DNA of 20,834 nucleotides from a virus. Shown here piece by piece: positions 1-7,259 of this stretch. The translations under genes and the position numbers were made by a program. The notes below the pieces were generated by a model. The model did no database searches and was not told the DNA's origin. It saw nothing but the letters and a program-made list of their open reading frames with translations. The stretch covers positions 1-20,834 of IMG/VR virus record IMGVR_UViG_3300042445_002084. One strand, given 5' to 3'. Positions within the stretch are counted from its first letter, which is position 1. Each line of letters begins with the position of its first letter.

Positions 1-424
1 AAACTTGACAATTATAATCTTCTACTAATTCAGTTTCGCCAATAACACAAATAGTTTTACCATCTTTATTAACTCCTAGATCAGTCCAGTTAACATTTAC
101 TTCTTTAACAGATTTTACGTTACCTACTTTTGAATTAAATGAATGCTCGTGATTATCAAAGTGAAATATTTTACCAACGTTTTCTTTAATTGATTTAGTG
201 AAACATCCTTTAACGTGAACATCTCCATGTGAATCTAACCAATAATAAGTATTAGCAATTACTTTTACTACATTATTTTGTTCTTCATCATCTAACACCA
301 ATTTAGTTACATTTTCAGTATCTTCTTTAATAATGTGATTATTTACAACATCTGAATGTTTGTAAGCTGATTTTTTGATATTAATAGCTTCTTGCTTATT
401 TTTTAATATTTCTTCTAAAGTCAT
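1..424 (-). CDS. Prohead protease-like protein, partial (C-terminus outside window)
   Basis: The frame is open from an ATG at 424 to the left edge, giving 141 residues without a stop. Residues 52-100 resemble the core of HK97-type prohead proteases (peptidase family S78): a strand-rich stretch ending in YWLDSHGDVHVKGCF (about 60-75), then a His-rich segment FHFDNHEHSF (87-96) followed by KVGNV, where the family has its catalytic histidine and a 'piGkv' motif. The catalytic serine should lie further on and is not visible. The family cleaves scaffold or capsid-delta domains during head maturation. The start codon overlaps the stop of the upstream 29-aa gene by ATGA, which suggests translational coupling. 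The nearby terminase and portal support a head-maturation role. It is a motif-level call from a partial protein, so moderately sure. Confidence 0.65.
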   Translation of the reverse strand, partial: MTLEEILKNKQEAINIKKSAYKHSDVVNNHIIKEDTENVTKLVLDDEEQNNVVKVIANTYYWLDSHGDVHVKGCFTKSIKENVGKIFHFDNHEHSFNSKVGNVKSVKEVNVNWTDLGVNKDGKTICVIGETELVEDYNCQV

Positions 425-510
425 TTCTTAACTATTTCATTAGTATTAACTTGTTTTAGCTTATCTTTTTTTAGCTTTTTAATATCTTCAATTGTCAATT
501 CTTTTTTCAT
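421..510 (-). CDS. 29-aa basic peptide upstream of the protease
   Basis: A 29-codon frame from ATG at 510 to TGA at 421-423 encodes a very Lys-rich, helix-prone peptide (begins MKKELTIEDIKKL). It is the first gene of the leftward unit that contains the protease and overlaps the protease start by ATGA. A TAATTTTG promoter-like box lies 19-26 nt upstream of its start. I do not recognise a family. It may be a small head-assembly peptide or simply a leader that couples translation to the protease. The position, the overlap and the lack of another use for the space support it being real. Confidence 0.5.
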   Translation of the reverse strand: MKKELTIEDIKKLKKDKLKQVNTNEIVKK

Positions 511-528
511 AGAATGTTAATCTTTTAA

Positions 529-536
529 CAAAATTA
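529..536 (-). promoter_or_regulatory. Leftward promoter -7 box for the protease unit
   Basis: On the minus strand this reads TAATTTTG, matching the Bacteroidetes -7 consensus TAnnTTTG, 19 nt before the ATG at 510. No TTG at the expected 17-23 nt spacing is visible, so only half of the promoter is supported. With the box at 559-566 it forms a divergent promoter region. Confidence 0.45.
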
Positions 537-558
537 ATCAATTTTTGATAATAATATG

Positions 559-566
559 TAAATTTG
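559..566 (+). promoter_or_regulatory. Rightward promoter -7 box for the portal gene
   Basis: Reads TAAATTTG, a match to TAnnTTTG, ending 19 nt before the portal ATG at 585. No well-spaced -33 TTG is seen. The portal is the only plus-strand gene, so it needs its own promoter, and this is the best candidate. Confidence 0.45.
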
Positions 567-584
567 TTAAAAAAATATTATTTC

Positions 585-1817
585 ATGGCATTTACACCGA
601 TTCAATACATTGCAAGTCGTTTAGGGTACGTTCGAGGAAAAGACGTTTATACCCAAACACCAGTATTTACACAATCACAAATTTTTAACGGTAAAACACC
701 TCTTTGGGTGTCTGTTGACGATAAAGAAGCTGAAGTATTTAATACTACTCCTGAATTATATAGTGTTATCATGAAGAAAGCTACTATGTATTCTAACGGT
801 ATATTTAAGCATTATAAGACTATTGGTGGTAAAGTAGTTGAAGTAGAAAATAGTGAGTATTTAAAGCTATTAGAAAAGCCTAATGTTTTACAAGGTCGTA
901 ATGAATGGATGATGGATGAATTAATACAAACATCTGTTTACGGTTGTTCATTTGGTTATAAGCTACAAGGTTATAGAGGTGCTAGTCCATCAGCATTATA
1001 CAACTTACCAGCTAACAGAATGAAAATTATACCTACTGGTAAAATATACCAACAAAGTAAACTAGAAGATATTATTAAAGAATATCAATTAACTGATTAT
1101 AGTGGTGCAGTTGAAACGTTTGAAACTAACCAGGTGTTATATTCTCGCATTCAGAACCCTGAAAACCCTATTTTAGGTAAAAGTCCACTTCATGCTTTGC
1201 AAATGCCTATTTCTAATATTCGTGGTGCTTATGGTTATAGAAACGTTTTAATTAATGAACGTGGTGCTATTGGTATGATCTCAAATGATTCTAAAGATAG
1301 TGAGGGTGGTGTACCATTAAAGAATGCAGAACGTGAAAAAATCGAACGTCAATTTACAAATGATTACGGTATTGGTGCAAAGCAAAATAAAGTTTTAATT
1401 AGTTCATCTAATTTGAAATGGACTCCGTTTAGTTATCCAACTAAAGACTTAATGCTATTTGAAGAAATATCAAATAACTTAAATGCAATAATTGATACTT
1501 ATGGTATGAAGTCTGAATTATTTAGTAAAGAAAAAGGTAGTACTTTTGCTAACTTATTAGAAGCTAAAAGATCTGTTTATCAAGATACGATTATTCCTTA
1601 TGCTGAAGACTTTACATATAAACTTACTTCATTTTTAGGATTAGATGTTAAAGGCGAATGGATAGCTTTAGATTATAGCCATGTTGAAGCATTACAACAA
1701 AATAATAAATCAATTGCAGAAACTAATAAATTAAAAGCTGATGCTTATAATAGTTTATTATCTAGTGGAAACTTTAATGATAAAGAATTACGTGAAATGT
1801 TAGGACTTACTTTATAA
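585..1817 (+). CDS. HK97-type phage portal protein
   Basis: This 410-aa protein is of normal length for the HK97-type portal family, the dodecameric ring at the capsid vertex through which DNA enters and leaves. Family features are present in order: an N-terminal part with EVEN...LLEKPN and WMMDELIQTSVYGCSF (the helix-rich 'L..PN....s..ef' block), a central GAYGYRNVLINERGAIGMIS segment, and a C-terminal block with FEEISNNLNAIIDTYGM, KGSTFANLLEAKRSVYQDTI and IPYAEDF, matching the 'vP..ll......yaN.ea....y..tl.P' region of portals. The frame can be extended to a TTG at 564, but that codon lies inside the promoter box, so the ATG at 585 (MAFTPIQ) is preferred. It is the only confident gene on the plus strand; terminase and protease run the other way. 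Confidence 0.93.
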   Translation: MAFTPIQYIASRLGYVRGKDVYTQTPVFTQSQIFNGKTPLWVSVDDKEAEVFNTTPELYSVIMKKATMYSNGIFKHYKTIGGKVVEVENSEYLKLLEKPNVLQGRNEWMMDELIQTSVYGCSFGYKLQGYRGASPSALYNLPANRMKIIPTGKIYQQSKLEDIIKEYQLTDYSGAVETFETNQVLYSRIQNPENPILGKSPLHALQMPISNIRGAYGYRNVLINERGAIGMISNDSKDSEGGVPLKNAEREKIERQFTNDYGIGAKQNKVLISSSNLKWTPFSYPTKDLMLFEEISNNLNAIIDTYGMKSELFSKEKGSTFANLLEAKRSVYQDTIIPYAEDFTYKLTSFLGLDVKGEWIALDYSHVEALQQNNKSIAETNKLKADAYNSLLSSGNFNDKELREMLGLTL

Positions 1818-1836
1818 CTGCTATTACTATAAAGTT

Positions 1837-1869
1837 AAAAGGCTACCGTTATTATGGTAGCCTTTTTTT
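1837..1869. terminator. Bidirectional intrinsic terminator between portal and the leftward late operon
   Basis: AAAAGGCTACC and GGTAGCCTTTTTTT form a stem of at least 10 bp around an 8-nt loop. Runs of T follow on the plus strand and A-rich sequence precedes it, so it works for the portal transcript (stop 1817) and also, on the minus strand, for the unit ending with the gene whose stop is at 1873. Confidence 0.88.
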
Positions 1870-1872
1870 ATG

Positions 1873-2109
1873 TTATAAATAATAGTTAGCTGCTATATCA
1901 GGATAATAAGTTTGAAGAACATCAAACATTTCAGATTTATGATTTTCAATTTCAACTGCTACCGTTTCAGCAATAGTTCCAACTATTACATCATCATGAC
2001 CGTACAGTAAAAAGTCTTTTAATGCCAAATTTGTTGGAGATAATTCATAATAAAAAGTACCATCATTATTATCAACTATTCTATGTATTTCTACGTTAAA
2101 CTGTTCCAT
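1873..2109 (-). CDS. 78-aa hypothetical protein downstream of the fiber gene
   Basis: A small acidic protein (MEQFNVEIHRIVDNNDG...) that I do not recognise. It starts 3 nt after the stop of the fiber-like gene and ends 4 nt before the bidirectional terminator, so it is the last gene of the leftward packaging/fiber unit. No membrane segment or signal peptide is visible. The N-terminal half (NVEIHRIVDNNDGTFYYEL) looks beta-rich. From position it could be a chaperone or accessory of the fiber, but nothing in the sequence shows this. Confidence 0.75.
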   Translation of the reverse strand: MEQFNVEIHRIVDNNDGTFYYELSPTNLALKDFLLYGHDDVIVGTIAETVAVEIENHKSEMFDVLQTYYPDIAANYYL

Positions 2110-2112
2110 AAT

Positions 2113-4104
2113 TTATAAAGAATAAGTAATTAAATGCGACCATTGAGTAACCGTTGCCAATGCACTCGCTCCATTTGTTCTAATTGATTGTGGTGCCAAT
2201 AAAACAGTATCCAATGGTAAATCTGTTGTTAATGTTCCTTGTACAACATTTCCAGTTACTCTATCAGTTATTCTATATTTAACCTCCATTGAATCGTGTT
2301 CATTATATAAATCAAATACGTAAAATTTATCTAATGCTGCTCCAACTGTTCTATTTGCTGGAAAGTTTGCACCTAAATCAATTTTAGAAGCAGTACCACT
2401 AGCATCATTATAAAATATTTGTAAATTAGTATCTAAAGCATCTGAACCAACCCCAATAAAATTAACCAAACTTGAAACATCAACTGTATTTGAAATTGTA
2501 CTTAAAGTTGAAATTGGTAAAAGTCCGTGAAATTGTTTTGCACCAGATACATATGCGGCATCTTGAATACACCACCCAACCGAAAAGCTAAAACCTTGAC
2601 CAACTGAATGTCTTAATGAAGCCGTTCTAATACCAGCCTTTGAACCTGCTGTTGCTGATGTAGGTATTTGTGTTCTTATTGTTCTTGTTATAATAGAAGT
2701 ATTTGTAATTGAGATTGCTGAAGCCGTACCACTTAATGCAGCTGCTGAAACGTTACCCATAACCGAAAATGTAGCTGAACCGTTATTAGCATAATATCCA
2801 CCTGCTATTGAACTTGCAGTTAAATTAGGTATAAATGAACCACCACTTGAAGGCTGTTTATTTTCCCATAAAGATGTTGCACTATTATATTGAATAATAT
2901 CATTATTTGCTAATGTTCCACTATCAATTTTTACATTATGTAATTCATCTAATTCAAATCCATTAACAATTCTATAAATAATTCTACCTAATGTTGGCGA
3001 AGTCCTTGCAACTATTCCAATAAATACAATATGGTTTGGAGCTTGTGGTTTTGTTTTTGTTACATAACCAGCATTATTTGGATCTAGCCACAAAGCATCT
3101 CCATCAACTAATGTATCAGCAGTAAATGGGTATGTAGCACCACTTCTAGTATCTAAATCGTGTAAAGTACCCATAGCAGCTACTAAACCATCTGAATTAG
3201 GTGCAATATCATCAATAACTGCTCCGAACGTTCCACTAGATGTACTTTCAGCATTTGCTTGTGCCTTTATTGCATTTGGTCTCCATCCTGTAGATCCACT
3301 TAAGTAAACGATTGTACCTTTTCTTAAAGTATCAACTGAACTATTATTTCTAACAACTACTGGTACTGTTTCAGAATAATCAACTATTCCATCATTATCA
3401 GTATCATAAGTTGTCTTTTGCATATCACCAGTCCCAATTGTAATGCTTTCATTTTCCCATTGTGAAGTAGTAAAATTGTACTGTAATAATTGACCATTTG
3501 TAACGTTTGTTATATTAACATCATTCAAAGCATTGATTGAACTGTTAGCATCTAATTTACTGCTCCATTTACTAGCATTATCAAAAGTGTATGGAGTTAC
3601 AAACTTATCTGTATTCGTTGCAGAATCTACTTCGTTTAATGTAGCTTGATAAGGTGTTATAACGTATTCCCATGAAGTACCATTTGAATAATACATACCA
3701 TTAGAATAATAATTACCACCTAATGAACCTGGTAACCATTTTGTACCTTGTGGATTACTTACCCAATAAAACTGATTTGAATTACTTGATGCACTTGGTA
3801 ATGCTGAATAATTAGATACTACTGTTATTGTAGTACCAGCCCCACTACCTCCTGAGGCTGAACTAAAACCCGAATTTGAAAATGCGAATGTTTCCCAACT
3901 ATTTTTAGTGTAAGCGTTACCACTTTCATCAGTTAATTCAGCTAATTCATAACTTTTAACACCACCTTTCATATTAATGTAATATGTGGTATCAGTTATT
4001 AGATTTTTAGAAACTCTTACATTAATTTTGTGATCTTCTCTAAAAACACCATCAGCACTTTCAATAATAAAATAATTTCCTTTTGCGTAAACTTTATATG
4101 CCAT
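2113..4104 (-). CDS. Fiber/adhesin-like structural protein, 663 aa
   Basis: A Ser/Thr/Asn/Gly-rich, beta-type protein typical of phage fibers. Residues 1-80 form a compact N-terminal domain, followed by a Gly/Ser linker (78-90). Two related segments, about 190-219 (INALNDVNITN..., QLLQYNFTTSQWEN) and 386-415 (LDELHNVKIDS..., DIIQYNSATSLWEN), share the pattern L.DV.I....n..I.QYN..TS.WEN, a repeat common in tail and fiber proteins. Between them is a domain with DTDNDGIVDYSE (about 234-245) and a carbohydrate/receptor-binding style region rich in Gly. The C-terminal 150 residues look like a folded head domain. It sits between TerL and the portal/protease, not with tail genes, so it might be a head fiber or a receptor-binding protein moved here. 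Function from composition and repeats only. Confidence 0.72.
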   Translation of the reverse strand: MAYKVYAKGNYFIIESADGVFREDHKINVRVSKNLITDTTYYINMKGGVKSYELAELTDESGNAYTKNSWETFAFSNSGFSSASGGSGAGTTITVVSNYSALPSASSNSNQFYWVSNPQGTKWLPGSLGGNYYSNGMYYSNGTSWEYVITPYQATLNEVDSATNTDKFVTPYTFDNASKWSSKLDANSSINALNDVNITNVTNGQLLQYNFTTSQWENESITIGTGDMQKTTYDTDNDGIVDYSETVPVVVRNNSSVDTLRKGTIVYLSGSTGWRPNAIKAQANAESTSSGTFGAVIDDIAPNSDGLVAAMGTLHDLDTRSGATYPFTADTLVDGDALWLDPNNAGYVTKTKPQAPNHIVFIGIVARTSPTLGRIIYRIVNGFELDELHNVKIDSGTLANNDIIQYNSATSLWENKQPSSGGSFIPNLTASSIAGGYYANNGSATFSVMGNVSAAALSGTASAISITNTSIITRTIRTQIPTSATAGSKAGIRTASLRHSVGQGFSFSVGWCIQDAAYVSGAKQFHGLLPISTLSTISNTVDVSSLVNFIGVGSDALDTNLQIFYNDASGTASKIDLGANFPANRTVGAALDKFYVFDLYNEHDSMEVKYRITDRVTGNVVQGTLTTDLPLDTVLLAPQSIRTNGASALATVTQWSHLITYSL

Positions 4105-4136
4105 TTTTATAAATTTTATATAAAATTACAAATAAT

Positions 4137-4346
4137 TTATAAGCAAAGTATAATTTTATTGTTATACATTGATTCTATAACGCTTTTTAAACCATGTTTA
4201 TGTATAGCAACTATTAATAGTTCATCATTGTACCTTTTAACACCATTTACGCTTATTATAGGTCGTGGATAGATAAGTACATCATTTTCGATAATAAAGT
4301 CGTTATAACCTTTCTTTATTAACCCTAATTGTAATTTTTTAATCAT
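4137..4346 (-). CDS. 69-aa hypothetical protein after TerL
   Basis: A small protein starting MIKKLQLGLIKKGYNDFII that I do not recognise. Its start overlaps the 3' end of the TerL gene by 8 nt and the fiber gene begins 32 nt after its stop, so it is cotranscribed with both. No clear motif, signal or membrane helix. It may be a head-tail accessory, but that is only a guess from position. An antiparallel open frame on the plus strand covers it and looks like a shadow. Confidence 0.72.
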   Translation of the reverse strand: MIKKLQLGLIKKGYNDFIIENDVLIYPRPIISVNGVKRYNDELLIVAIHKHGLKSVIESMYNNKIILCL

Positions 4347-5583
4347 TGAATGAATCTTTATAAAATGAACGTGCCATAGAACTTAATCCATGTACACTAT
4401 CGGGTGCATCATCGTTTTTACTGCTGCCATCCATTAAGTATGTAGTAAATTGTCTAAAAAAGTTATGATATTCTGAACCAACTAAACTATTGTTTAGAAA
4501 TACACAATTATCTTTAACCCATCCTGAACCTTGAAATATACGTGTTTGTTTATTTTGAGTTGAATGCACATTAAGTAATTGAGTTTCGTTAACGTGTGGC
4601 TCTAACATATGTTTATATAATGCTCCAGCACCGTTTGATTCAATACGACAAAATTCAGGATTATATTTATTTAGCAGTAAAGCAGTTTTTTGAACGTTAA
4701 TTTGTGCTTCTTCATTTGTAAATACACAATCAACTATGTATAGTTTTTTATATATTATAGCACCAATTAAACATGAATGATAATCCCCACCTTTAGACGT
4801 AGCAACATCAATATAAGCTAAATAGTGTTCTACTTTTGTTAGATCAACATTATCTGTTAAGTTTAAAGTATCTTTTGAGAATAGTACACCCTCATAGCTA
4901 TCTAACCATCCACCTAGTATTTCGTTAAGGTATTTAGTTGGATTATTGTTTTGAATACGTTTAACTTCTTCTATAAATGATTCAGATAAGTTTTCAATAT
5001 TATCTAAATAGCTAGTATGAATATAACACGTGTCGCCTTTAATACCGTTAAAACCATCACTAACTTCATTTTGCTCAAAGAATCGTTTATAGATCCAATG
5101 CTCTTTTAATGTTGGATTAAGAATAAGTACTACTATATTTTGTTTTTCAGTATGTCTAATTGATAGGTTAATTTTATCAAATACCTTTTCATCATGTAGT
5201 TCTTCAGCTTCATCTAATATCCAAATATTTACACCTGATAATGATTTAAGATTAGCAGTTTGTTGACCTGAACTTGTTTTAATACCTCTAAAAAGTATTT
5301 CGCCACCACTATTACTAACTATTTCTGATTTGGTTACTTTAAATTGATTATCGATATTTAATAACTCCATTTTTTCAACAAATTCAGGTATTATTGAAAT
5401 ATGTGCTGAAGTCATTGTATAACGAGTAAATAGAATCTTTGAAGTAGATGCTAATATAGAAAGGTTAGCCCAAATGGTAGCCGTGAATGATTTAGAAGAA
5501 CCACGACCACCAGTTATAATATAATATCTAACTCCTTTAGGTTGTTCAAAAAGATGTTTGTATTTATCATTAATCTTTATCAC
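4339..5583 (-). CDS. terL: Terminase large subunit (Terminase_3 / PBSX-type)
   Basis: This 414-aa protein is the DNA-packaging motor and headful/cos nuclease. The ATPase domain has Walker A GGRGSSKS (residues 25-32), Walker B IWILDE (120-125, D124 and E125) and a coupling-type segment LILNPTLKEHW (153-163). The C-terminal RNase H-like nuclease shows AYIDVATSKGGDY (D259), a second acidic site around CRIESNG, and NDDAPDSVHG near the end, the usual third acidic cluster. Length and motif order fit the Terminase_3 family. The start overlaps the TerS gene by 14 nt. It acts with TerS at the portal, although the portal gene is on the opposite strand here. Confidence 0.97.
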   Translation of the reverse strand: MIKINDKYKHLFEQPKGVRYYIITGGRGSSKSFTATIWANLSILASTSKILFTRYTMTSAHISIIPEFVEKMELLNIDNQFKVTKSEIVSNSGGEILFRGIKTSSGQQTANLKSLSGVNIWILDEAEELHDEKVFDKINLSIRHTEKQNIVVLILNPTLKEHWIYKRFFEQNEVSDGFNGIKGDTCYIHTSYLDNIENLSESFIEEVKRIQNNNPTKYLNEILGGWLDSYEGVLFSKDTLNLTDNVDLTKVEHYLAYIDVATSKGGDYHSCLIGAIIYKKLYIVDCVFTNEEAQINVQKTALLLNKYNPEFCRIESNGAGALYKHMLEPHVNETQLLNVHSTQNKQTRIFQGSGWVKDNCVFLNNSLVGSEYHNFFRQFTTYLMDGSSKNDDAPDSVHGLSSMARSFYKDSFND

Positions 5584-5884
5584 TATCTTTTGTTTGTGTA
5601 AACATTATTGGTGTTACATCGTCTTTTAATGATTGACCATTAGTAGTAATGTCTGTTTGTTGTGTTGCTTTACCATATGCACTATCTAACACAGCGTTAT
5701 ATGCACTAGTATCTTTTTGTTCAATTGCTTTTTCTATTTGTGCCATGTGCATTTTTAACTCATTGTCGTTTAGATCTAGCAACTCTTTTAAAATTGTTGA
5801 ACGGTTACGACTTCCTTTAGGTCTACCGTTTGGATTAGCATTATTATTTTTTCCAAATGGTTTTAAATTTTGTTCATTTGCCAT
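5570..5884 (-). CDS. terS: Terminase small subunit-like protein (DUF5681-like N-terminus)
   Basis: A 104-aa protein placed directly before TerL, with a 14-nt overlap. Residues 9-35 contain KPFGKNNNANPNGRPKGSRN, the basic 'NP.GRPKGS.NR' signature found in DUF5681-type proteins that often precede TerL in Bacteroidetes and proteobacterial phages. Then follow a helix (about 30-60) and a Gln/Thr-rich tail. TerS binds the packaging start site and stimulates TerL. The call is mostly from position and the basic motif, since small terminases are poorly conserved. The plus-strand frame across it is a shadow. Confidence 0.78.
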   Translation of the reverse strand: MANEQNLKPFGKNNNANPNGRPKGSRNRSTILKELLDLNDNELKMHMAQIEKAIEQKDTSAYNAVLDSAYGKATQQTDITTNGQSLKDDVTPIMFTQTKDSDKD

Positions 5885-5885
5885 C

Positions 5886-5907
5886 TCACGATTATTTCAC
5901 GATTATT
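5886..5907 (-). repeat. Two tandem 11-bp copies before TerS
   Basis: TCACGATTATT occurs twice back to back in the 18-nt gap between the TerS start and the previous gene. On the minus strand each copy carries a TAA; the first is the stop of the 61-aa gene. It looks like a small slippage duplication in the TerS leader; a role in TerS binding or translation is possible but not shown. Confidence 0.6.
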
Positions 5908-6088
5908 TCTTTGTTTTAAATTCCTTATAGAACTTCAAAATGTGTAAGTACATTTGTTGCATTTCTTCACTCTCATCGTACCAACATGAAGCAGTCTTAT
6001 GCACGTTCTCAAACGTTCCGTAATCAGTTATTATCCAACGTCTTAATGGTAATTGCAAAATTTGTTTAAGTAACTCTCTATTCTCCAT
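5903..6088 (-). CDS. 61-aa hypothetical protein, first gene of the packaging unit
   Basis: Starts MENRELLKQILQLPLRRWI and has a mixed hydrophobic/charged, helix-rich composition with no known motif. The frame extends two codons further to a TTG at 6094, but that TTG is part of the promoter box at 6092-6099, so the ATG at 6088 is chosen. It directly precedes TerS. The promoter box is only 3 nt from the ATG, so the mRNA may be leaderless or nearly so. Function unknown. Confidence 0.72.
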   Translation of the reverse strand: MENRELLKQILQLPLRRWIITDYGTFENVHKTASCWYDESEEMQQMYLHILKFYKEFKTKK

Positions 6089-6091
6089 ACG

Positions 6092-6099
6092 CAAATATA
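6092..6099 (-). promoter_or_regulatory. Promoter -7 box for the packaging operon
   Basis: Minus strand TATATTTG, a perfect TAnnTTTG match and the same octamer seen at 7217, 11312, 15433 and 17806. No TTG at 17-23 nt is obvious. It would serve the 61-aa gene, TerS, TerL, fiber and 78-aa genes. Confidence 0.6.
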
Positions 6100-6100
6100 A

Positions 6101-6196
6101 TTATTTTTTTATATTATAAGCACAATTTTTTGAACAGTAAGATATTTTTGTACTTGCTTCAAATTCTTTATTACAGTTTTTACATTTGTTTTTCAT
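6101..6196 (-). CDS. 31-aa Cys4 zinc-ribbon micro-protein
   Basis: A 31-codon frame encodes MKNKCKNCNKEF... with two cysteine pairs, C-x2-C (residues 5 and 8) and C-x3-C (21 and 25), the spacing of a single zinc knuckle. Proteins this size with a complete Cys4 site are common in phages and may bind nucleic acid or a host protein. It overlaps the preceding gene by 17 nt and is the last gene of the 7190-6101 micro-gene run. The arranged cysteines make chance unlikely. Confidence 0.7.
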   Translation of the reverse strand: MKNKCKNCNKEFEASTKISYCSKNCAYNIKK

Positions 6197-6317
6197 AGAC
6201 AATTAATGTTTTTGCAAATTCTTTTAATTCTTGAATTTTATCTTTTGGTACTGTAATAATTACTCTTTGTCCGTTTAACACTTTTTTCCTTCCTGCGTTT
6301 CTAATATTATTTTTCAT
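6180..6317 (-). CDS. 45-aa basic protein, possibly ribbon-helix-helix-like
   Basis: The protein starts MKNNIRNAGRKKVLNGQRVI and continues ITVPKDKIQELKEFAKTL. A basic N-terminus with a 'GRKK...G.RV.ITVP' strand followed by a helix resembles the first strand and helix of ribbon-helix-helix DNA-binding proteins, but the second helix is short or missing. It overlaps its neighbours on both sides (11 and 17 nt). The fold call is inference. It could be a small phage regulator. Confidence 0.6.
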   Translation of the reverse strand: MKNNIRNAGRKKVLNGQRVIITVPKDKIQELKEFAKTLIVYEKQM

Positions 6318-6444
6318 TATTATTATATTCTTTTATAGTAGTTTGAATAACTTCTTTTATAGCACTTAATTGGTATGTAAATGTATCAAATCTTTCATAT
6401 TCAATTTGAATTTCAATTTCTTTATATATTATTTTAAACTTCAT
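6307..6444 (-). CDS. 45-aa hypothetical protein
   Basis: Starts MKFKIIYKEIEIQIEYERF, a strand-type N-terminus alternating charged and hydrophobic residues, then a helix to a Lys/Asn-rich end. No family recognised. The start is coupled to the gene before it by ATGA (6441-6444) and its 3' end overlaps the next gene by 11 nt, so it belongs to the chain of micro-genes read from the promoter at 7217. Confidence 0.6.
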   Translation of the reverse strand: MKFKIIYKEIEIQIEYERFDTFTYQLSAIKEVIQTTIKEYNNNEK

Positions 6445-6647
6445 AATTTTCTTATTTCACGAATTATTTCTTCATCGCTAATTTCATTATATAAATATTC
6501 TAAAAAACTACATAGATTTAAAGTTGCTATATGTTTCCAACAATTTTTAACTAAATTATCATGATTTTCTAATGCATCTTTATAATTTAAACATTTTATT
6601 TTTTTGTAATTTTTATATATAAATACCGCTTCAATTGAGTTTATCAT
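6441..6647 (-). CDS. 68-aa hypothetical protein
   Basis: An unrecognised protein (MINSIEAVFIYKNYKKIKCLN...) with a basic N-terminal third and an acidic helical C-terminus (SDEEIIREIRKL). It ends in an ATGA overlap with the following 45-aa gene and begins 39 nt after the previous stop. An open frame on the plus strand in this region is a shadow. Confidence 0.62.
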   Translation of the reverse strand: MINSIEAVFIYKNYKKIKCLNYKDALENHDNLVKNCWKHIATLNLCSFLEYLYNEISDEEIIREIRKL

Positions 6648-6686
6648 ATCATTAATCTTTTAAAACATATTTTTCTATTTCTATTT

Positions 6687-6866
6687 TTAATCATTTGATT
6701 CTACTTCCATAGGTGTTTTTCCAAAAATCTCTTCGATTAAATAATCGTCTAATCCATCTAACTCAAGTGATAAAGTTATTGCTTTTGTAAATGAATATGG
6801 ATATACACAATCTTTAGTGTCTATTGATATTTCTATACCATCTTCACGTTTTATTTTTATTATCAT
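6687..6866 (-). CDS. 59-aa acidic hypothetical protein
   Basis: A 59-codon frame from ATG at 6866, translating as MIIKIKREDGIEISIDTK... and ending in MEVESND. The N-terminal beta-hairpin pattern and acidic second half (LELDGLDDYLIEEIFG) suggest a small folded protein, but no family is recognised. The start overlaps the stop of the preceding 60-aa gene by ATGA, which supports it as a real gene. Confidence 0.65.
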   Translation of the reverse strand: MIIKIKREDGIEISIDTKDCVYPYSFTKAITLSLELDGLDDYLIEEIFGKTPMEVESND

Positions 6867-7045
6867 AATTCATTTATTTTTATTTGTAATTCAAATTTTT
6901 CTTGTGCTAACATATCCCATTTTCTTGATTTTTTAGCATGTTTTTGTGTTTGCCAACCATCTATAAAAGAGCTAGTTCTGCATTTATCTAGCTCTTTATT
7001 TATTTTATCAAGTTTAATTTGTAACTTCTTCAAATCTTGTGTCAT
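6863..7045 (-). CDS. 60-aa coiled-coil protein
   Basis: Starts MTQDLKKLQIKLDKINKEL with a clear heptad pattern in residues 4-22 and again at the end (EKFELQIKINEL), around a Trp-containing segment SFIDGWQTQKHAKKSRKWD. Likely an elongated, possibly dimeric helical protein. No family recognised. It overlaps the upstream 58-aa gene by 32 nt and the downstream gene by ATGA. Confidence 0.65.
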   Translation of the reverse strand: MTQDLKKLQIKLDKINKELDKCRTSSFIDGWQTQKHAKKSRKWDMLAQEKFELQIKINEL

Positions 7046-7190
7046 ATTGTTCGTTTTTCATTGCTTCTATTTTATCAGTTAAAAATTTTCTTATTGTTTC
7101 ATTTAATGAGTAACATCCTTGATTTTTATTAGATATTTCTCTGTAAATTTTAACTTCTTTTTTGCAGTTTGTAAAAATAAATGTTTTCAT
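7014..7190 (-). CDS. 58-aa hypothetical protein, first gene after a strong promoter
   Basis: A 58-codon frame beginning MKTFIFTNCKKEVKIYREI and ending EEVTN. The middle (CYSLNETIRKFLTDKIEAM) looks helical. Its ATG is 27 nt downstream of a perfect promoter (7217-7246), which makes it the lead gene of the micro-gene unit. Function unknown; genes in such places are often early host-takeover proteins, which is inference only. Confidence 0.62.
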   Translation of the reverse strand: MKTFIFTNCKKEVKIYREISNKNQGCYSLNETIRKFLTDKIEAMKNEQYDTRFEEVTN

Positions 7191-7216
7191 AATTCCTATT
7201 GTTTAATTGTGTGATA

Positions 7217-7246
7217 CAAATATAAGTAACTTTTTTTAATAAACAA
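7217..7246 (-). promoter_or_regulatory. Bacteroidetes-type promoter, TTG-N19-TATATTTG
   Basis: Minus strand: a -33 TTG at 7244-7246, 19 nt spacer, and TATATTTG at 7217-7224. This fits the Bacteroidetes sigma-ABfr consensus TTG-N17-23-TAnnTTTG exactly. It sits between the end of ninG (7260) and the first micro-gene (ATG 7190). Confidence 0.82.
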
Positions 7247-7259
7247 TACTTTTATTAAA

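Noticed and set aside
564-566. TTG start for the portal protein
   Set aside because: The codon falls in the TAAATTTG promoter box; the ATG at 585 gives a normal portal N-terminus.
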